Part shown: piece by piece, positions 47,801 to 55,928 of the stretch
Position numbering within the stretch: position 1 is the stretch's first letter
How the letters are laid out: each line of letters opens with the position of its first letter
NCBI RefSeq assembly: GCF_001014975.1
Contig: NZ_BBXA01000029.1
Coordinates: 186,001-250,000 of the forward strand
Direction: 5' to 3'
Origin: Novosphingobium sp. MD-1
GTDB lineage: Bacteria > Pseudomonadota > Alphaproteobacteria > Sphingomonadales > Sphingomonadaceae
Length of the DNA: 64,000 nucleotides
Notes under the pieces: generated by a model
The model's input: only the letters and a program-made list of their open reading frames with translations
Database searches by the model: none
What the model was told of the DNA's origin: nothing
Position numbers and translations under genes: made by a program

Positions 47801-50800
47801 CGCTGGCAACGGCGGCGCCGGCGTGGGCGGCAATGCCAGCCTGACGCTCAACGGCGGCTCGCTCGCCAGCAATGCGGTCGTGCTGCGGGCCGAAGGCAAT
47901 ACCGACTATTTCGATGGCTATTCCACCGAAAGCTATGGCCAGGGCGGAACGGTGGATACCGCGCCCGGCAAGGGCGGCACGGGTGGCTATGGTCAGGGTG
48001 GCACGGTATCGCTGCTGGTGAACGGGGGCGAACTGATCGACCTGCCGGACGATCCAGACAACCCAACGAACCTGGAAGTTACCCTTTCCGCAGCCGGCCA
48101 GGGCGGACAGGGCGGAAACATCTATCAATACGGCAGCGGTGGATCGTCCGCGAACGCCGGTCTGATCACCGGCGATGGCGGCGCGGCGCAGGGCGGCACG
48201 GTCGAACTGACCATCGGGGCGGGGCGGTTCGACGCCACGCGTACCCTGCTCGACAGTTCAGCTCGCGGCGGCCTGCCGGGCGATTTCTCGTCCTATTACT
48301 ACGGCTCCGGTGGTTCCGGCGGCTATGGTGGCGTGTTCGGTGGCGGCGGACGCGGGGGGGATGCCGTCGGTGGCACGGCCACGCTCACGATCGAATCGGA
48401 TTTCACGTCGCGCACGCTGGACGGAAACTATCAGACGTTCTCGGTCAATGCTGACGGGTTCGGGCAGTCGGGCCTCAGCGGAACGAGCGGCGGCGGCGGC
48501 GGTGATGGCCAGGGCGGATCGGCCACCATCAATGTCACCGGCGGCAACGTCACGTTGTTCTCGCCATACCTTTCCGCCGAGGGCGATGGTGGCGATGGCG
48601 GATCGAGCAGCCTTGGGTTCGCCGGCGGCAATGGCGGCATGGGAACCGGAGGCGCGGTCGCCCTGAATGTATCGGGCAATCAGACCGGCGCCATCATCAA
48701 CAATGTCAACATCAACGCCGACGGGTACGGCGGTCGGGGTGGCCAAGGCGGGGGCCAGATCGACCAGGCGGGCGCGGGCGGCAATGGTGGCGCGGGCAAC
48801 GGCGGCTCCGCGGTACTGGCGATCAACGGACCATCGTCGCTCACGCTCACCAGTGGCGAGGGCACCTACGGCTTTTCAGCCGACGGCCAAGGGGGCAATG
48901 GTGGCCAGGGCGGCAACGCCGGGTTCAGCGGTGGCACCGTGGTCGCCAACGGCGGATTGGGCGGGAATGCCAGTGGCGGCAGCCTGGATATCAGCGTCCG
49001 CAATGGTGGCCTGATCGATCTGGGGCGCTCGTATATCGAGGCGAACGCTTATGGCGGTAGCGGGGGCTTCGCTGCGGGCGATATCTTCCCGCAACAAAGC
49101 GGTGCGTCGCTGGGCGGCAATGGCGGTCAGGCGACCGGCGGTACGGTATCGTTCACCGTGAGCGATGAAGGTTCGCGGCTTCTGGGAACCAGCTTCACCG
49201 CCGAGGCGAGCGCATGGGGCGGCGATGGAGCAGGCTCGCTCGGCACCGATGCGACAACCGGCGCCGGCGCGCGGGGTGGCACAGGCGGCGACGCCACGGG
49301 CGGCACCATCAACCTTGTTGCCACGCAGGGCGGGCAGGTTTCCCTGGGCCAGGAGTATACCGCTAAGTTCCTGGCGAGCGCGATTTCCGGTTTCGGCGGC
49401 AGCGGTTCCAACGCCAAGGATGGCACGGGTGCGCGGGGCGGCGATGGCGGCGATGGTGGCGTGGCCACCGGCGGCGCTATCTTTGTCACCAGCGAGATCG
49501 GCAGCCGGATCGAACTGGGCGTCGATGGATCGATCACGTTCGAGGCGAATGGCTTTGGCAGCGGCGGTGGTTATGGCGGGAATGGTGCCAGCAACAGCGC
49601 CATAGGCGGGAACGGAGGAAACGGGGGTAATGGCGGCGTAGATCGCGAAGGTGTCGGTGGCCAGATTTCTGTCAGCCTCTACGGTGGAAACCTGACGCTG
49701 GGCGAAACCGCATTCAATGCCATTGGCACCACGCAGTTCAATTCGCAGGGCGGCTTTGGTGGCGCTGGCGGCCCGGCTGGCGGTACACCGTTGAACCCGA
49801 TTCCAGCGGGCGCGGCAGGCTATACCGGCTATGGATTTGCCTATGCCTCGTCGGGCGGAACCGTGCGGTTGCTCGTCGCCCCCGATGAGAGCGGTGGCGT
49901 CAGCAGCTTCGCGGCCGGAAATACGGCTGTGAACGTCACGGGCCAGTTCGTGTACCCGGGAGGCGAAGGGCCGCCGGTCAATGCCGGACAAGGGGGCAGC
50001 GGTTCCTTCTATATCGAGAACCGTGGCGGTGAAAACGCGGCAACGCTGGACTTCCAGTCGCTGTTTGTCGATGCCTCCGGTTACTATGGAGCCTATCCGT
50101 CCGCTTCCATCGTGACAGATGGCGGAGGCATCAATGTCGCCGGCTCGCTAACGCTTCTGGGAGCCGGTCCGGTCAACCTGCAGGCGCTGTCGGGTGGCGT
50201 GATCGATATTGGTGACGTGCTGAACATCAACGCTGGCTATGGCCTGGACATCACGGGCGGGGGTGGCGGCTACATCCACGCCAGCAGTTCCAGCCTGACC
50301 AATGTCTACGGCACCACCTCGATCTATTCGATCGATTGCGCTGATCAGTCCTGCGCCGTGCTGCGGTTCGATGGAGACCTTACGCACAACGGTTATGGCT
50401 TCTCTCTGTCGGACACGGCCACGGTGCAGGCTGGCGGCAATATCGACATCTATGCCACCGGCTTTATCGATGGCGGCGCGCACACTGGCTATTTCGCTGA
50501 TGGCGACATCCTTTTGCGTTCCATCGGCACGATCACGCTGCGTAACGCCAGCGGTCTGACGATTACCGCCAACGCGGGCACGCCCTTCGGCTTTTCCAAC
50601 CCCGCCGACGTGATTCTGGGCGAGGATGACGGCGGTGGCACCATCGCTGCGTCCGATTTTGTCGACATCCGGGCGGGGCGGGACATCCGGATGCCGGCTG
50701 GCAACAGCGTGACCGCCGGCTCCACCATTTACATGGGCAGCGGCGCCGATATCCGGATCGCCGAGAACAACAGCCTGCTGGCGAACACCGGCACGTCCGG

Positions 50801-53150
50801 GCAGAAGCGCCAGGCGGGCGGCGCGCTTCGTGGGCTGGTCAGCGGCACTCCTGGCATCACGCTTTCGGCGGGCACCAATTTCCCGCCGCCAACCAACCCG
50901 CCGTCAGTGCCGGCAACGACACTGTTCGTCGGCGCCGGTACGTCGGTTGACGCCGGAGGCGGAGATATCCGGCTCGAAGGGCAAACGATCGATGCGCGGG
51001 GCGCGTCCTTCTTCGGCGGCAACTTCTCGGCCGACGTGCTCTCCCCGTACGCGCCCGCAAGCGCTCCCGAACCGGGCGCTTGCGCAACCGGCTCGATCTG
51101 CCTGGGCAACGTCAACGTGGCCAATGCCATCGCGATCGGTCTGGGCGAGGGCGGCGCGCCTCTCGGCTTCCTGGGCGAAGGCACGCTGAATGGCAGCACG
51201 CTCGACATCCGTACCAGTGGCACACTGGCGTTCGACGGCGGCTCCGCCGACATCGCTGACACGATAGACTTGCAATCGACCGGCGCGGGCATCGTCCTCA
51301 CCGGCGCGAACCTGACCGCCGGATCGCTGAACCTGTCGGGCGCGACCGATCTATCGGGCAACGGGATCGTGCAGGCCACGGCCGGGGACATCGGGCTGGG
51401 CTTTGGCGGAAACATTGCTGCCGGCAGCCTGATCGCGACCGGCACGCTGACCGGCTACCATGCGGCGCCGACGGCCCGTTTCGTGACGCCGGGCGCCTTC
51501 ACCGTGCTCGATACGCTGTCGATCGGCGGGAATGCGGCGATCACGGCTACCGGCCCGATCGCGATCGGCTCCACTGTGCTGTCCAACGGCGATGTCGATC
51601 TGCTGTCCAGCGGCAGCGTGCGGCTTGGCGCCACGACCGGCGTGCGCAACATCACCATCAGCGGTACGGCGCTTGATCTCGGTACGATTTCCGGGACGGG
51701 TGCGGTCAATCTGACGGCCACCGGCGGCCTCACCGGCGCGGGCATCAGCGCGGGCACGACGCTGGTGGGCACCGCCCACGACCTTGACGTGACCAGCCTT
51801 TCCGCCGGTGGAAACCTGACGCTGACGGTGGTGAATACGGCGAAGATCGGCAGCGCAACATCTGGCGGAAACATCCTGATCGATCCGATCTCGCTGACCT
51901 TCGGCACGATGCAGGCGACCGGTTCGATCACCCTGATCGGTGGCGATATCCGTGGCGGCATCATCGACGCGGGCACGGCGGTGGACGTGACGGCGCAAGG
52001 GCTGATCGCGGTCAGTCAGCGTGCGGTGGGGCAGACCATCACGTTCCGGTCGGCCGACCTCGATCTGGGAACGCAGGGCGTGCTTGGCACAGCGGCGCGC
52101 ACCACCGCGATCACGCTGATCAACAATGGCCAGTCGGGCATGTTGCTGGGCGACGGGCTGACCGGCCAGACCGGCTATCGCCTGTCCAACGCGGAGTTCG
52201 GCAACATCCATTCGGGCGGCGATCTGACGATCAATGCCGGACCTTCGCTCCAGGTCGGCACGCTTACCGGCACGGCCGGCAGCACCGTTGCGGCCAACGG
52301 CGTGTCCACGGATGGCCAGATCGGCGCGACCGGCACCTTGCGGCTGATTACGGCGGGCACGGCCTCGTTCGGCGGCGCCGTGACGATGAACGGCATGGCC
52401 GGCAATACGCTGGCGATCGACGCCAGCGGTGGCACGTTCATCGACGCGGTAACGGGCTCGATCCGCCTGCTCGAAGGGCAGGGCCGTGGGGGCACGCTGT
52501 CCGTTTCGGGCGCGAGCCTTGTCGCGGTGACGGGCGCGGCGCGCGCAGCCATTGCGGACCTCACCGATCTCGGTGCGATCAGCAAGCGGCTGGACGCCAA
52601 CGACGGCGTAGCCGCCGGCCGCACCGTGATCGAGGCGGGCGCGCTGGATGTTGGCGTGGGCCAGCGGTTCCTGGTCCAGAACACGGCGGCCGGCACCGCC
52701 TATGACGACCGGCGCGGGCTGGTGGTCGATGCGCTGACCATCCGCGCGGGCGGGACGCAGGCGCCCACGCAGATCGCGATCAACGGCATCGTCGGCGGTC
52801 AGACCGGCCTTGCCGCCATTCCGCGGATTTCCGTGAATGGCGCCTTTGCGACCGGCTCCACCGTGAACGGGTGCCTGCTGGCCAATCCGGGATCGTGCGA
52901 CAGCACGCCGAAGCGGGTCGACGATGGCGACGTGCGCAACGTGATCGTCACCTATCTCGATCCGCCTCCGGGCACCAACACGGTGCCCACGGCCGACAGC
53001 TTCACGCAGAGCCCGCTGGTGCAGATCAACGAGATCACCCCTCCGGGCTTCGCGCCGCTGATCGACGAACCGGTGACCGGCACGGGCAACGATGACCTGC
53101 TGGGCGACGGCCAGTGTCGCGAAGAGGGCGGAAACTGCGCGCGGCCTTGA
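44874..53150 (+). CDS. Giant filamentous-haemagglutinin-like two-partner secretion exoprotein (TpsA)
   Basis: 2758 residues from ATG 44874, which follows AAGGGGG by eight bases; ATGs at 44847 (overlapping tpsB) and 44895 are alternatives. A long signal region with a basic stretch (SRKAGTRRVLQKLLAGASTGAAALIINAIPLAGPAWA) precedes the haemagglutination-activity/TPS domain (APTVVFGANAPVRAAGSD..., RIWFYNPTGWVVGSSGAFNVGSLLL). The rest is predicted beta-helix with a glycine-rich central block. All eight cysteines occur as four close pairs: 1822/1827, 2070/2076, 2667/2675 and 2748/2755, the last only three residues from the end. A C-terminal Cys pair that tethers the protein to its pore is known from HMW1 of Haemophilus. 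No toxin or peptidase domain was recognised, so adhesin or biofilm matrix is the likely role. Confidence 0.88.
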   Translation: MRTEGKAMVQSALHAGRNAPASRKAGTRRVLQKLLAGASTGAAALIINAIPLAGPAWAQAVNGAPTVVFGANAPVRAAGSDTITVNAHDALVDWTATDAGGVFLPTGNTLTFNADTSVSGDYTVLNRVSSSAAGASPLQINGTVNSGDAGRIWFYNPTGWVVGSSGAFNVGSLLLTASPVTINAGNPDGQKFAGANGAITLGQAPNAGASITVQNGAQITTVAPGSYVALVAPRVVQGGTVSANGAVAYVGAEAATLTVNNGLFNITVDTGTTDANGVVHTGTTTGAAATFSDPYHGIYLVTVPKNDVTTMLVSGSLGYAPAVAANSEIDGTITLSAGYNVSGGNVNFPATPAAAGGRISVSGLTTSNQVLATASDRIDVDATASSTNFQSTQLVALRARNAVGLSAAAGHQISTGGILEIDATTGPVGGSATITLTGGGRLAVGSDLNVDVSGKGGIEFDPQNPQQFLAGSTGKDASGGSITTTITNGQLAVTGQALLAANAYGGAGALNFGRSDAGTISFTQSGVNSSVEIGPDGDRQWLRLQALGRPDSPSSYYIYTLPVAGAGSSAGNVSLNVADGIFAAGATFLEAGSSTALGSDNVLYDARTGSVSASFANGSFSLGGLSLSNDASASKSAAVGDVSLTLDAAHLTFDDASNYGLSLYSTAAGTAGAVNPQTGQPIGPNTLRLSLTNGSTLDTPQGISLETYSTSPFAGASRTGDIVVNVSGASTIDSSYFSASARASGTSSAATDAVSGNISITASGGSAIALSGALSASTEATGAEDLDGAGNGTAGDITLQIEDSSLSTDSLSLTSSGYAGYNYGGGARSGLGTGGHVSLSLDGFNASLTAGSVTLDSLGTAVRNLGFAALSGGTVSAFAAPPSSGHPHGGEGVGGTTEFTINDGTATIDTLTISANGFGGQGDSYGLTTPVDGGAGTGGTASLTVNGGTSSIASLTIEASGRGGAGSYQDSYAGIDAGNGGAGVGGNASLTLNGGSLASNAVVLRAEGNTDYFDGYSTESYGQGGTVDTAPGKGGTGGYGQGGTVSLLVNGGELIDLPDDPDNPTNLEVTLSAAGQGGQGGNIYQYGSGGSSANAGLITGDGGAAQGGTVELTIGAGRFDATRTLLDSSARGGLPGDFSSYYYGSGGSGGYGGVFGGGGRGGDAVGGTATLTIESDFTSRTLDGNYQTFSVNADGFGQSGLSGTSGGGGGDGQGGSATINVTGGNVTLFSPYLSAEGDGGDGGSSSLGFAGGNGGMGTGGAVALNVSGNQTGAIINNVNINADGYGGRGGQGGGQIDQAGAGGNGGAGNGGSAVLAINGPSSLTLTSGEGTYGFSADGQGGNGGQGGNAGFSGGTVVANGGLGGNASGGSLDISVRNGGLIDLGRSYIEANAYGGSGGFAAGDIFPQQSGASLGGNGGQATGGTVSFTVSDEGSRLLGTSFTAEASAWGGDGAGSLGTDATTGAGARGGTGGDATGGTINLVATQGGQVSLGQEYTAKFLASAISGFGGSGSNAKDGTGARGGDGGDGGVATGGAIFVTSEIGSRIELGVDGSITFEANGFGSGGGYGGNGASNSAIGGNGGNGGNGGVDREGVGGQISVSLYGGNLTLGETAFNAIGTTQFNSQGGFGGAGGPAGGTPLNPIPAGAAGYTGYGFAYASSGGTVRLLVAPDESGGVSSFAAGNTAVNVTGQFVYPGGEGPPVNAGQGGSGSFYIENRGGENAATLDFQSLFVDASGYYGAYPSASIVTDGGGINVAGSLTLLGAGPVNLQALSGGVIDIGDVLNINAGYGLDITGGGGGYIHASSSSLTNVYGTTSIYSIDCADQSCAVLRFDGDLTHNGYGFSLSDTATVQAGGNIDIYATGFIDGGAHTGYFADGDILLRSIGTITLRNASGLTITANAGTPFGFSNPADVILGEDDGGGTIAASDFVDIRAGRDIRMPAGNSVTAGSTIYMGSGADIRIAENNSLLANTGTSGQKRQAGGALRGLVSGTPGITLSAGTNFPPPTNPPSVPATTLFVGAGTSVDAGGGDIRLEGQTIDARGASFFGGNFSADVLSPYAPASAPEPGACATGSICLGNVNVANAIAIGLGEGGAPLGFLGEGTLNGSTLDIRTSGTLAFDGGSADIADTIDLQSTGAGIVLTGANLTAGSLNLSGATDLSGNGIVQATAGDIGLGFGGNIAAGSLIATGTLTGYHAAPTARFVTPGAFTVLDTLSIGGNAAITATGPIAIGSTVLSNGDVDLLSSGSVRLGATTGVRNITISGTALDLGTISGTGAVNLTATGGLTGAGISAGTTLVGTAHDLDVTSLSAGGNLTLTVVNTAKIGSATSGGNILIDPISLTFGTMQATGSITLIGGDIRGGIIDAGTAVDVTAQGLIAVSQRAVGQTITFRSADLDLGTQGVLGTAARTTAITLINNGQSGMLLGDGLTGQTGYRLSNAEFGNIHSGGDLTINAGPSLQVGTLTGTAGSTVAANGVSTDGQIGATGTLRLITAGTASFGGAVTMNGMAGNTLAIDASGGTFIDAVTGSIRLLEGQGRGGTLSVSGASLVAVTGAARAAIADLTDLGAISKRLDANDGVAAGRTVIEAGALDVGVGQRFLVQNTAAGTAYDDRRGLVVDALTIRAGGTQAPTQIAINGIVGGQTGLAAIPRISVNGAFATGSTVNGCLLANPGSCDSTPKRVDDGDVRNVIVTYLDPPPGTNTVPTADSFTQSPLVQINEITPPGFAPLIDEPVTGTGNDDLLGDGQCREEGGNCARP
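47550..49850 (+). repeat. Glycine-rich degenerate repeats inside the TpsA gene
   Basis: About a dozen units of 45-80 residues follow the scheme GGxGxGG - short beta segment such as ASLTVNGG or ATINVTGG - hydrophobic stretch - ADGxGGxGG. Examples are GGAGTGGTASLTVNGGTSS, GGDGQGGSATINVTGG and GGNGGAGNGGSAVLAINGP. At DNA level this gives many GGCGGCAATGGCGG-like stretches that are similar but not identical. The pattern fits a beta-helix whose turns are opened by glycine loops. Confidence 0.75.
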
Positions 53151-53154
53151 ATGA

Positions 53155-53196
53155 CGGGGCTTGAACGGCGAGGCCTGAACGGAGACGCTTGACCGG
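53155..53196 (+). repeat. Three tandem 14-bp imperfect repeats between TpsA gene and cysS
   Basis: CGGGGCTTGAACGG, CGAGGCCTGAACGG and AGACGCTTGACCGG follow one another without gap, immediately after the TpsA stop. They share the core CxTGAxCGG. No hairpin terminator was seen in this 76-base gap. Confidence 0.6.
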
Positions 53197-53226
53197 ATGG
53201 CGGGGGGCGGGGCAAGGGCATGGCCC

Positions 53227-54696
53227 ATGCAACCCACCCCGCCATCCGCCCCGCTCACGCTGTTCAACAGCCTGACCCGCAGCCTTGAGCAATTCCAGCC
53301 GGTCCATCCCGGCGAGGCACGGGTCTATTCGTGCGGGCCGACGGTCTACAACTACCCGCACATCGGCAACATGCGCGCCTATGTCTTCGCCGACGTGCTG
53401 GGGCGGACGCTGAGCTACAAGGGCTACAGGCTCACCCACGTCATCAACATCACCGATGTCGGCCACCTGACCGACGATGCGGACGCGGGCGAGGACAAGA
53501 TGGAGAAGATGGCGCGCGCCAGCGCCCAATCCATTTGGGACATCGCGAAGCATTACACCGAAGCCTACTGGGCCGACATTCGCGCGCTCAACATCCGCCA
53601 GCCGGCGCACTGGTCGATAGCCACGGACTATGTGCCGCAGATGATCGCCTTCGCCGAAGGCATCGCGGACAAGCATTGCTACGAATTGCCGAGCGGCCTG
53701 TATTTCGACGTTTCGACCGTGGCGGACTATGGCCGGCTGGCCCGCGCCGCCACGGAAGAGGGCGAAGGCCGCATCGAGCAGGTCGACGGCAAGCGCCACC
53801 AGGCCGATTTCGCCATCTGGCGCAAGACGCCGCCGGGTGAAAAGCGGCAGATGGAATGGGATTCGCCGTGGGGACGCGGCGCGCCGGGCTGGCATCTCGA
53901 ATGCTCGGTGATGTCGGGCAAGCTGCTGGGCTTCCCGTTCGACATCCACACCGGCGGCATCGATCACCGCGAAATCCACCATCCTAACGAGATCGCGCAG
54001 AATCAGGCGTTCTGCTGCACCAACGGGCTCGACGTGCCGGCCAATTCCGGCGCGAAGGTGTGGATGCATAACAACTTTCTGGTCGAACGGTCGGGCAAGA
54101 TGTCCAAGTCGTCGGGCGAGTTCCTGCGGCTGCAACTGCTGATCGACCGGGGCTACCACCCGCTCGCCTACCGGATGCTGTGCCTGCAGGCGCACTATCG
54201 CAGCGAGCTGGAGTTCTCGTGGGAAGGGCTGACCGCCGCGCTGACCCGGCTCAAGCGGATGCTGATGGCGGTGGGGCAACTGAAAGAGCGCGCGCCCGGT
54301 GGTCCGGCCGCGGCGCCGGGGCCGAAGTTGGCGCCGTTGCTCGAACGCTTCGATGCCGCCGTGTCTGACGATCTCAACACGCCGATCGCGCTGACGGTGC
54401 TGGACGAGGTGATCGCGCTGAAGAAGGTCGATCCCGCAGAGAAGCTGGCCGCGATCGCCGCGATGGACGCGGTACTCGGGCTGGACCTGCTTACGCTCGA
54501 CCGCGCCGCCTTGCGGCTGCGGCCGAAGGGCGCGGAGATTGCCGAAGTCGAAATCGAGACCGTACTGGCCGAACGCAAGGCTGCGCGCGCCGACAAGGAC
54601 TTCGCGAAGTCCGACGCGCTGCGCGATGAATTGGCGGCGCAGGGCGTGGAGGTGATGGACGGCGATCCGCTGGGCTGGGAGTGGAAGCTCGGCTGA
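53227..54696 (+). CDS. cysS: Cysteinyl-tRNA synthetase
   Basis: 489 residues, slightly long for CysRS. The class I signatures are PHIGN (HIGH-type) and KMSKSSGEF. Zinc ligands are visible in VYSCGPTVYNYPHIGN, GWHLECSVM and GIDHREIHHPNE. The C-terminal DALR-like helical region ends ADKDFAKSDALRDELAAQGVEVMDGDPLGWEW, as in other CysRS proteins. ATG 53227 is preceded by GGGGCAAGGG; the frame is open ten codons further. Its TGA overlaps the ATG of the next gene (TGATG), so the two are translationally coupled. Confidence 0.97.
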   Translation: MQPTPPSAPLTLFNSLTRSLEQFQPVHPGEARVYSCGPTVYNYPHIGNMRAYVFADVLGRTLSYKGYRLTHVINITDVGHLTDDADAGEDKMEKMARASAQSIWDIAKHYTEAYWADIRALNIRQPAHWSIATDYVPQMIAFAEGIADKHCYELPSGLYFDVSTVADYGRLARAATEEGEGRIEQVDGKRHQADFAIWRKTPPGEKRQMEWDSPWGRGAPGWHLECSVMSGKLLGFPFDIHTGGIDHREIHHPNEIAQNQAFCCTNGLDVPANSGAKVWMHNNFLVERSGKMSKSSGEFLRLQLLIDRGYHPLAYRMLCLQAHYRSELEFSWEGLTAALTRLKRMLMAVGQLKERAPGGPAAAPGPKLAPLLERFDAAVSDDLNTPIALTVLDEVIALKKVDPAEKLAAIAAMDAVLGLDLLTLDRAALRLRPKGAEIAEVEIETVLAERKAARADKDFAKSDALRDELAAQGVEVMDGDPLGWEWKLG

Positions 54697-55154
54697 TGCG
54701 GTTGTGGCGGCTGACCCGTTCCGCGCATGTCGCGCTGGATGGGGCGGGCACGCTGCGCCACGGCGGCCGCTATTCCCCGCCGGGCGTTCCGGTGGTGAAC
54801 TTCGCGTCCGAAGCGGGCCTCGCCGTGCTGGTCGCCCTACGCTACCTGCCCGATGGACCCGCCAGCGCGGCGGACGACTACGTGCTGGGCTGGACCGAAG
54901 CCGATGCGATCCCCGAACGCGTGCCCGACGACGACGAGGACGAGGCGCGCGCTTTCGTCACGGCCTGGCTGGCCGATCGCCGCTCGCTCCTCGCCGCGAT
55001 CCGTTCGCGCGTGCTGCCCGAAGCGGACGTGGTCATGCTCAACCCGCTGCATCCTGCGGCGCACACGATATCACCTCTGACCACGCGGCCCTTCAGCTTC
55101 ACGCAGTGCCTTCATGCGCCGCCGATGCGCGAACGCTTTCGCGGTGCGTTGTGA
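54696..55154 (+). CDS. RES-domain-like protein, possibly degenerate
   Basis: 152 residues. The N-terminus LWRLTRSAHVALDGAGTLRHGGRYSPPGVPVVNFASE reads like the RES fold, whose toxin members (MbcT-type) degrade NAD. Arg25 and Tyr26 (GGRY) are at the expected place, but the glutamate usually found about 20 residues later (ALE...) seems replaced by Val46 in GLAVLVAL, so activity is doubtful. There is no Xre/MbcA-type antitoxin gene next to it; instead its ATG overlaps the cysS stop. It may be an inactive or repurposed member. The assignment is by motif memory only. Confidence 0.6.
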   Translation: MRLWRLTRSAHVALDGAGTLRHGGRYSPPGVPVVNFASEAGLAVLVALRYLPDGPASAADDYVLGWTEADAIPERVPDDDEDEARAFVTAWLADRRSLLAAIRSRVLPEADVVMLNPLHPAAHTISPLTTRPFSFTQCLHAPPMRERFRGAL

Positions 55155-55160
55155 CGCCTG

Positions 55161-55871
55161 TTATCGCTTGGGAACGATGACGAGCTTGTAAGGGATGTAG
55201 AGCAGCACTTCCGACAGGCCGGCGCGCGCCCATTCTACTGGCCGGTTAAGCCCTTCGACCTCGACGGCGTAGTCGGGTCCGAAACGAGCGGACAGGGTTC
55301 GGGCATCCGCGGCGATCGCATCGGCTATAGCGCCCCGATACTGATCCGGGGCCACAACGGAAAGAGTGAGGTCGCCGCTCGCTTCCATCAGCGCCCGTCC
55401 CACAGGCTTCACGGCCTTGATGAATGCGTTGATGCGCGCTTGAGCGCTCGCCGCATCGGTGCCGGCAGCCAGTGGCGATTTCACCAGGAACTTGAGCTGC
55501 TGGCTGTCTGGGCGGCTGTCGCGCTCTAGTGAAAGGTCGCGATAGTTCTTCAACGTGACCGCCTGCACTACCCGCTCTCCAAAAGCGAGTTGGACTCCGG
55601 CCTTTGACGCCCCCGCGATGGCGTTGGCAAGCATGGCGTAGATTTCGTCCGCGCGCTGGCCGGCATCGCGCGTATCGCCCGTGATGGTGACTTCCTGAAT
55701 GGCGAAGTCGGCTGTCCGGCGCAGCCCGACGGCAGGCATGTCGGCCGAGTAGTCGTCCGCGTTCCGGCGCATGGCGGAGACGATCACTTCGGCCGCTCCT
55801 TCGTCCTGCGCGTGTGCGATCGTCGGAACGACTGCCGCTGCCAGCACGATCAGTCCTGTAACCAGTTTCAT
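55161..55871 (-). CDS. Exported SIMPL-like (DUF541-type) protein
   Basis: 236 residues with a signal peptide (MKLVTGLIVLAAAVVPTIAHA). The mature part has ADFAIQEVTITGDTRDAGQRADEIYAMLANAI and a C-terminal APDQYRGAIADAIAADARTLSARFGPDYAVEVEGL, the arrangement of the SIMPL domain seen in periplasmic proteins such as YggE. There is no clear catalytic motif. YggE-like proteins have been linked to oxidative stress, but function here is open. It is convergent with the RES-like gene (six bases apart) and divergent from the dehydrogenase gene. Confidence 0.55.
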   Translation of the reverse strand: MKLVTGLIVLAAAVVPTIAHAQDEGAAEVIVSAMRRNADDYSADMPAVGLRRTADFAIQEVTITGDTRDAGQRADEIYAMLANAIAGASKAGVQLAFGERVVQAVTLKNYRDLSLERDSRPDSQQLKFLVKSPLAAGTDAASAQARINAFIKAVKPVGRALMEASGDLTLSVVAPDQYRGAIADAIAADARTLSARFGPDYAVEVEGLNRPVEWARAGLSEVLLYIPYKLVIVPKR

Positions 55872-55928
55872 TGACGAACTCTCCGCGTTACGCTGTCATC
55901 AGACAACACCGGGGAGAGAACCGCGTCA

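Noticed and set aside
44628..48128. A very long open frame (over 1,100 codons) antisense to the tpsB/tpsA junction
   Set aside because: It spans the tpsB end and the TpsA signal and TPS domains on the other strand and has an Arg/Ala/Gly-rich composition. It is a by-product of high G+C codon bias.
47550..49850. CRISPR-like or satellite repeat array
   Set aside because: The repeats are degenerate, in frame with the TpsA protein and have no constant-length spacers.
36094..53150. Genomic island boundaries (integrase, tRNA target, direct repeats) around the secretion cluster
   Set aside because: None of these was seen; the flanking genes are ordinary chromosomal ones and composition does not visibly change, so horizontal transfer is not claimed.
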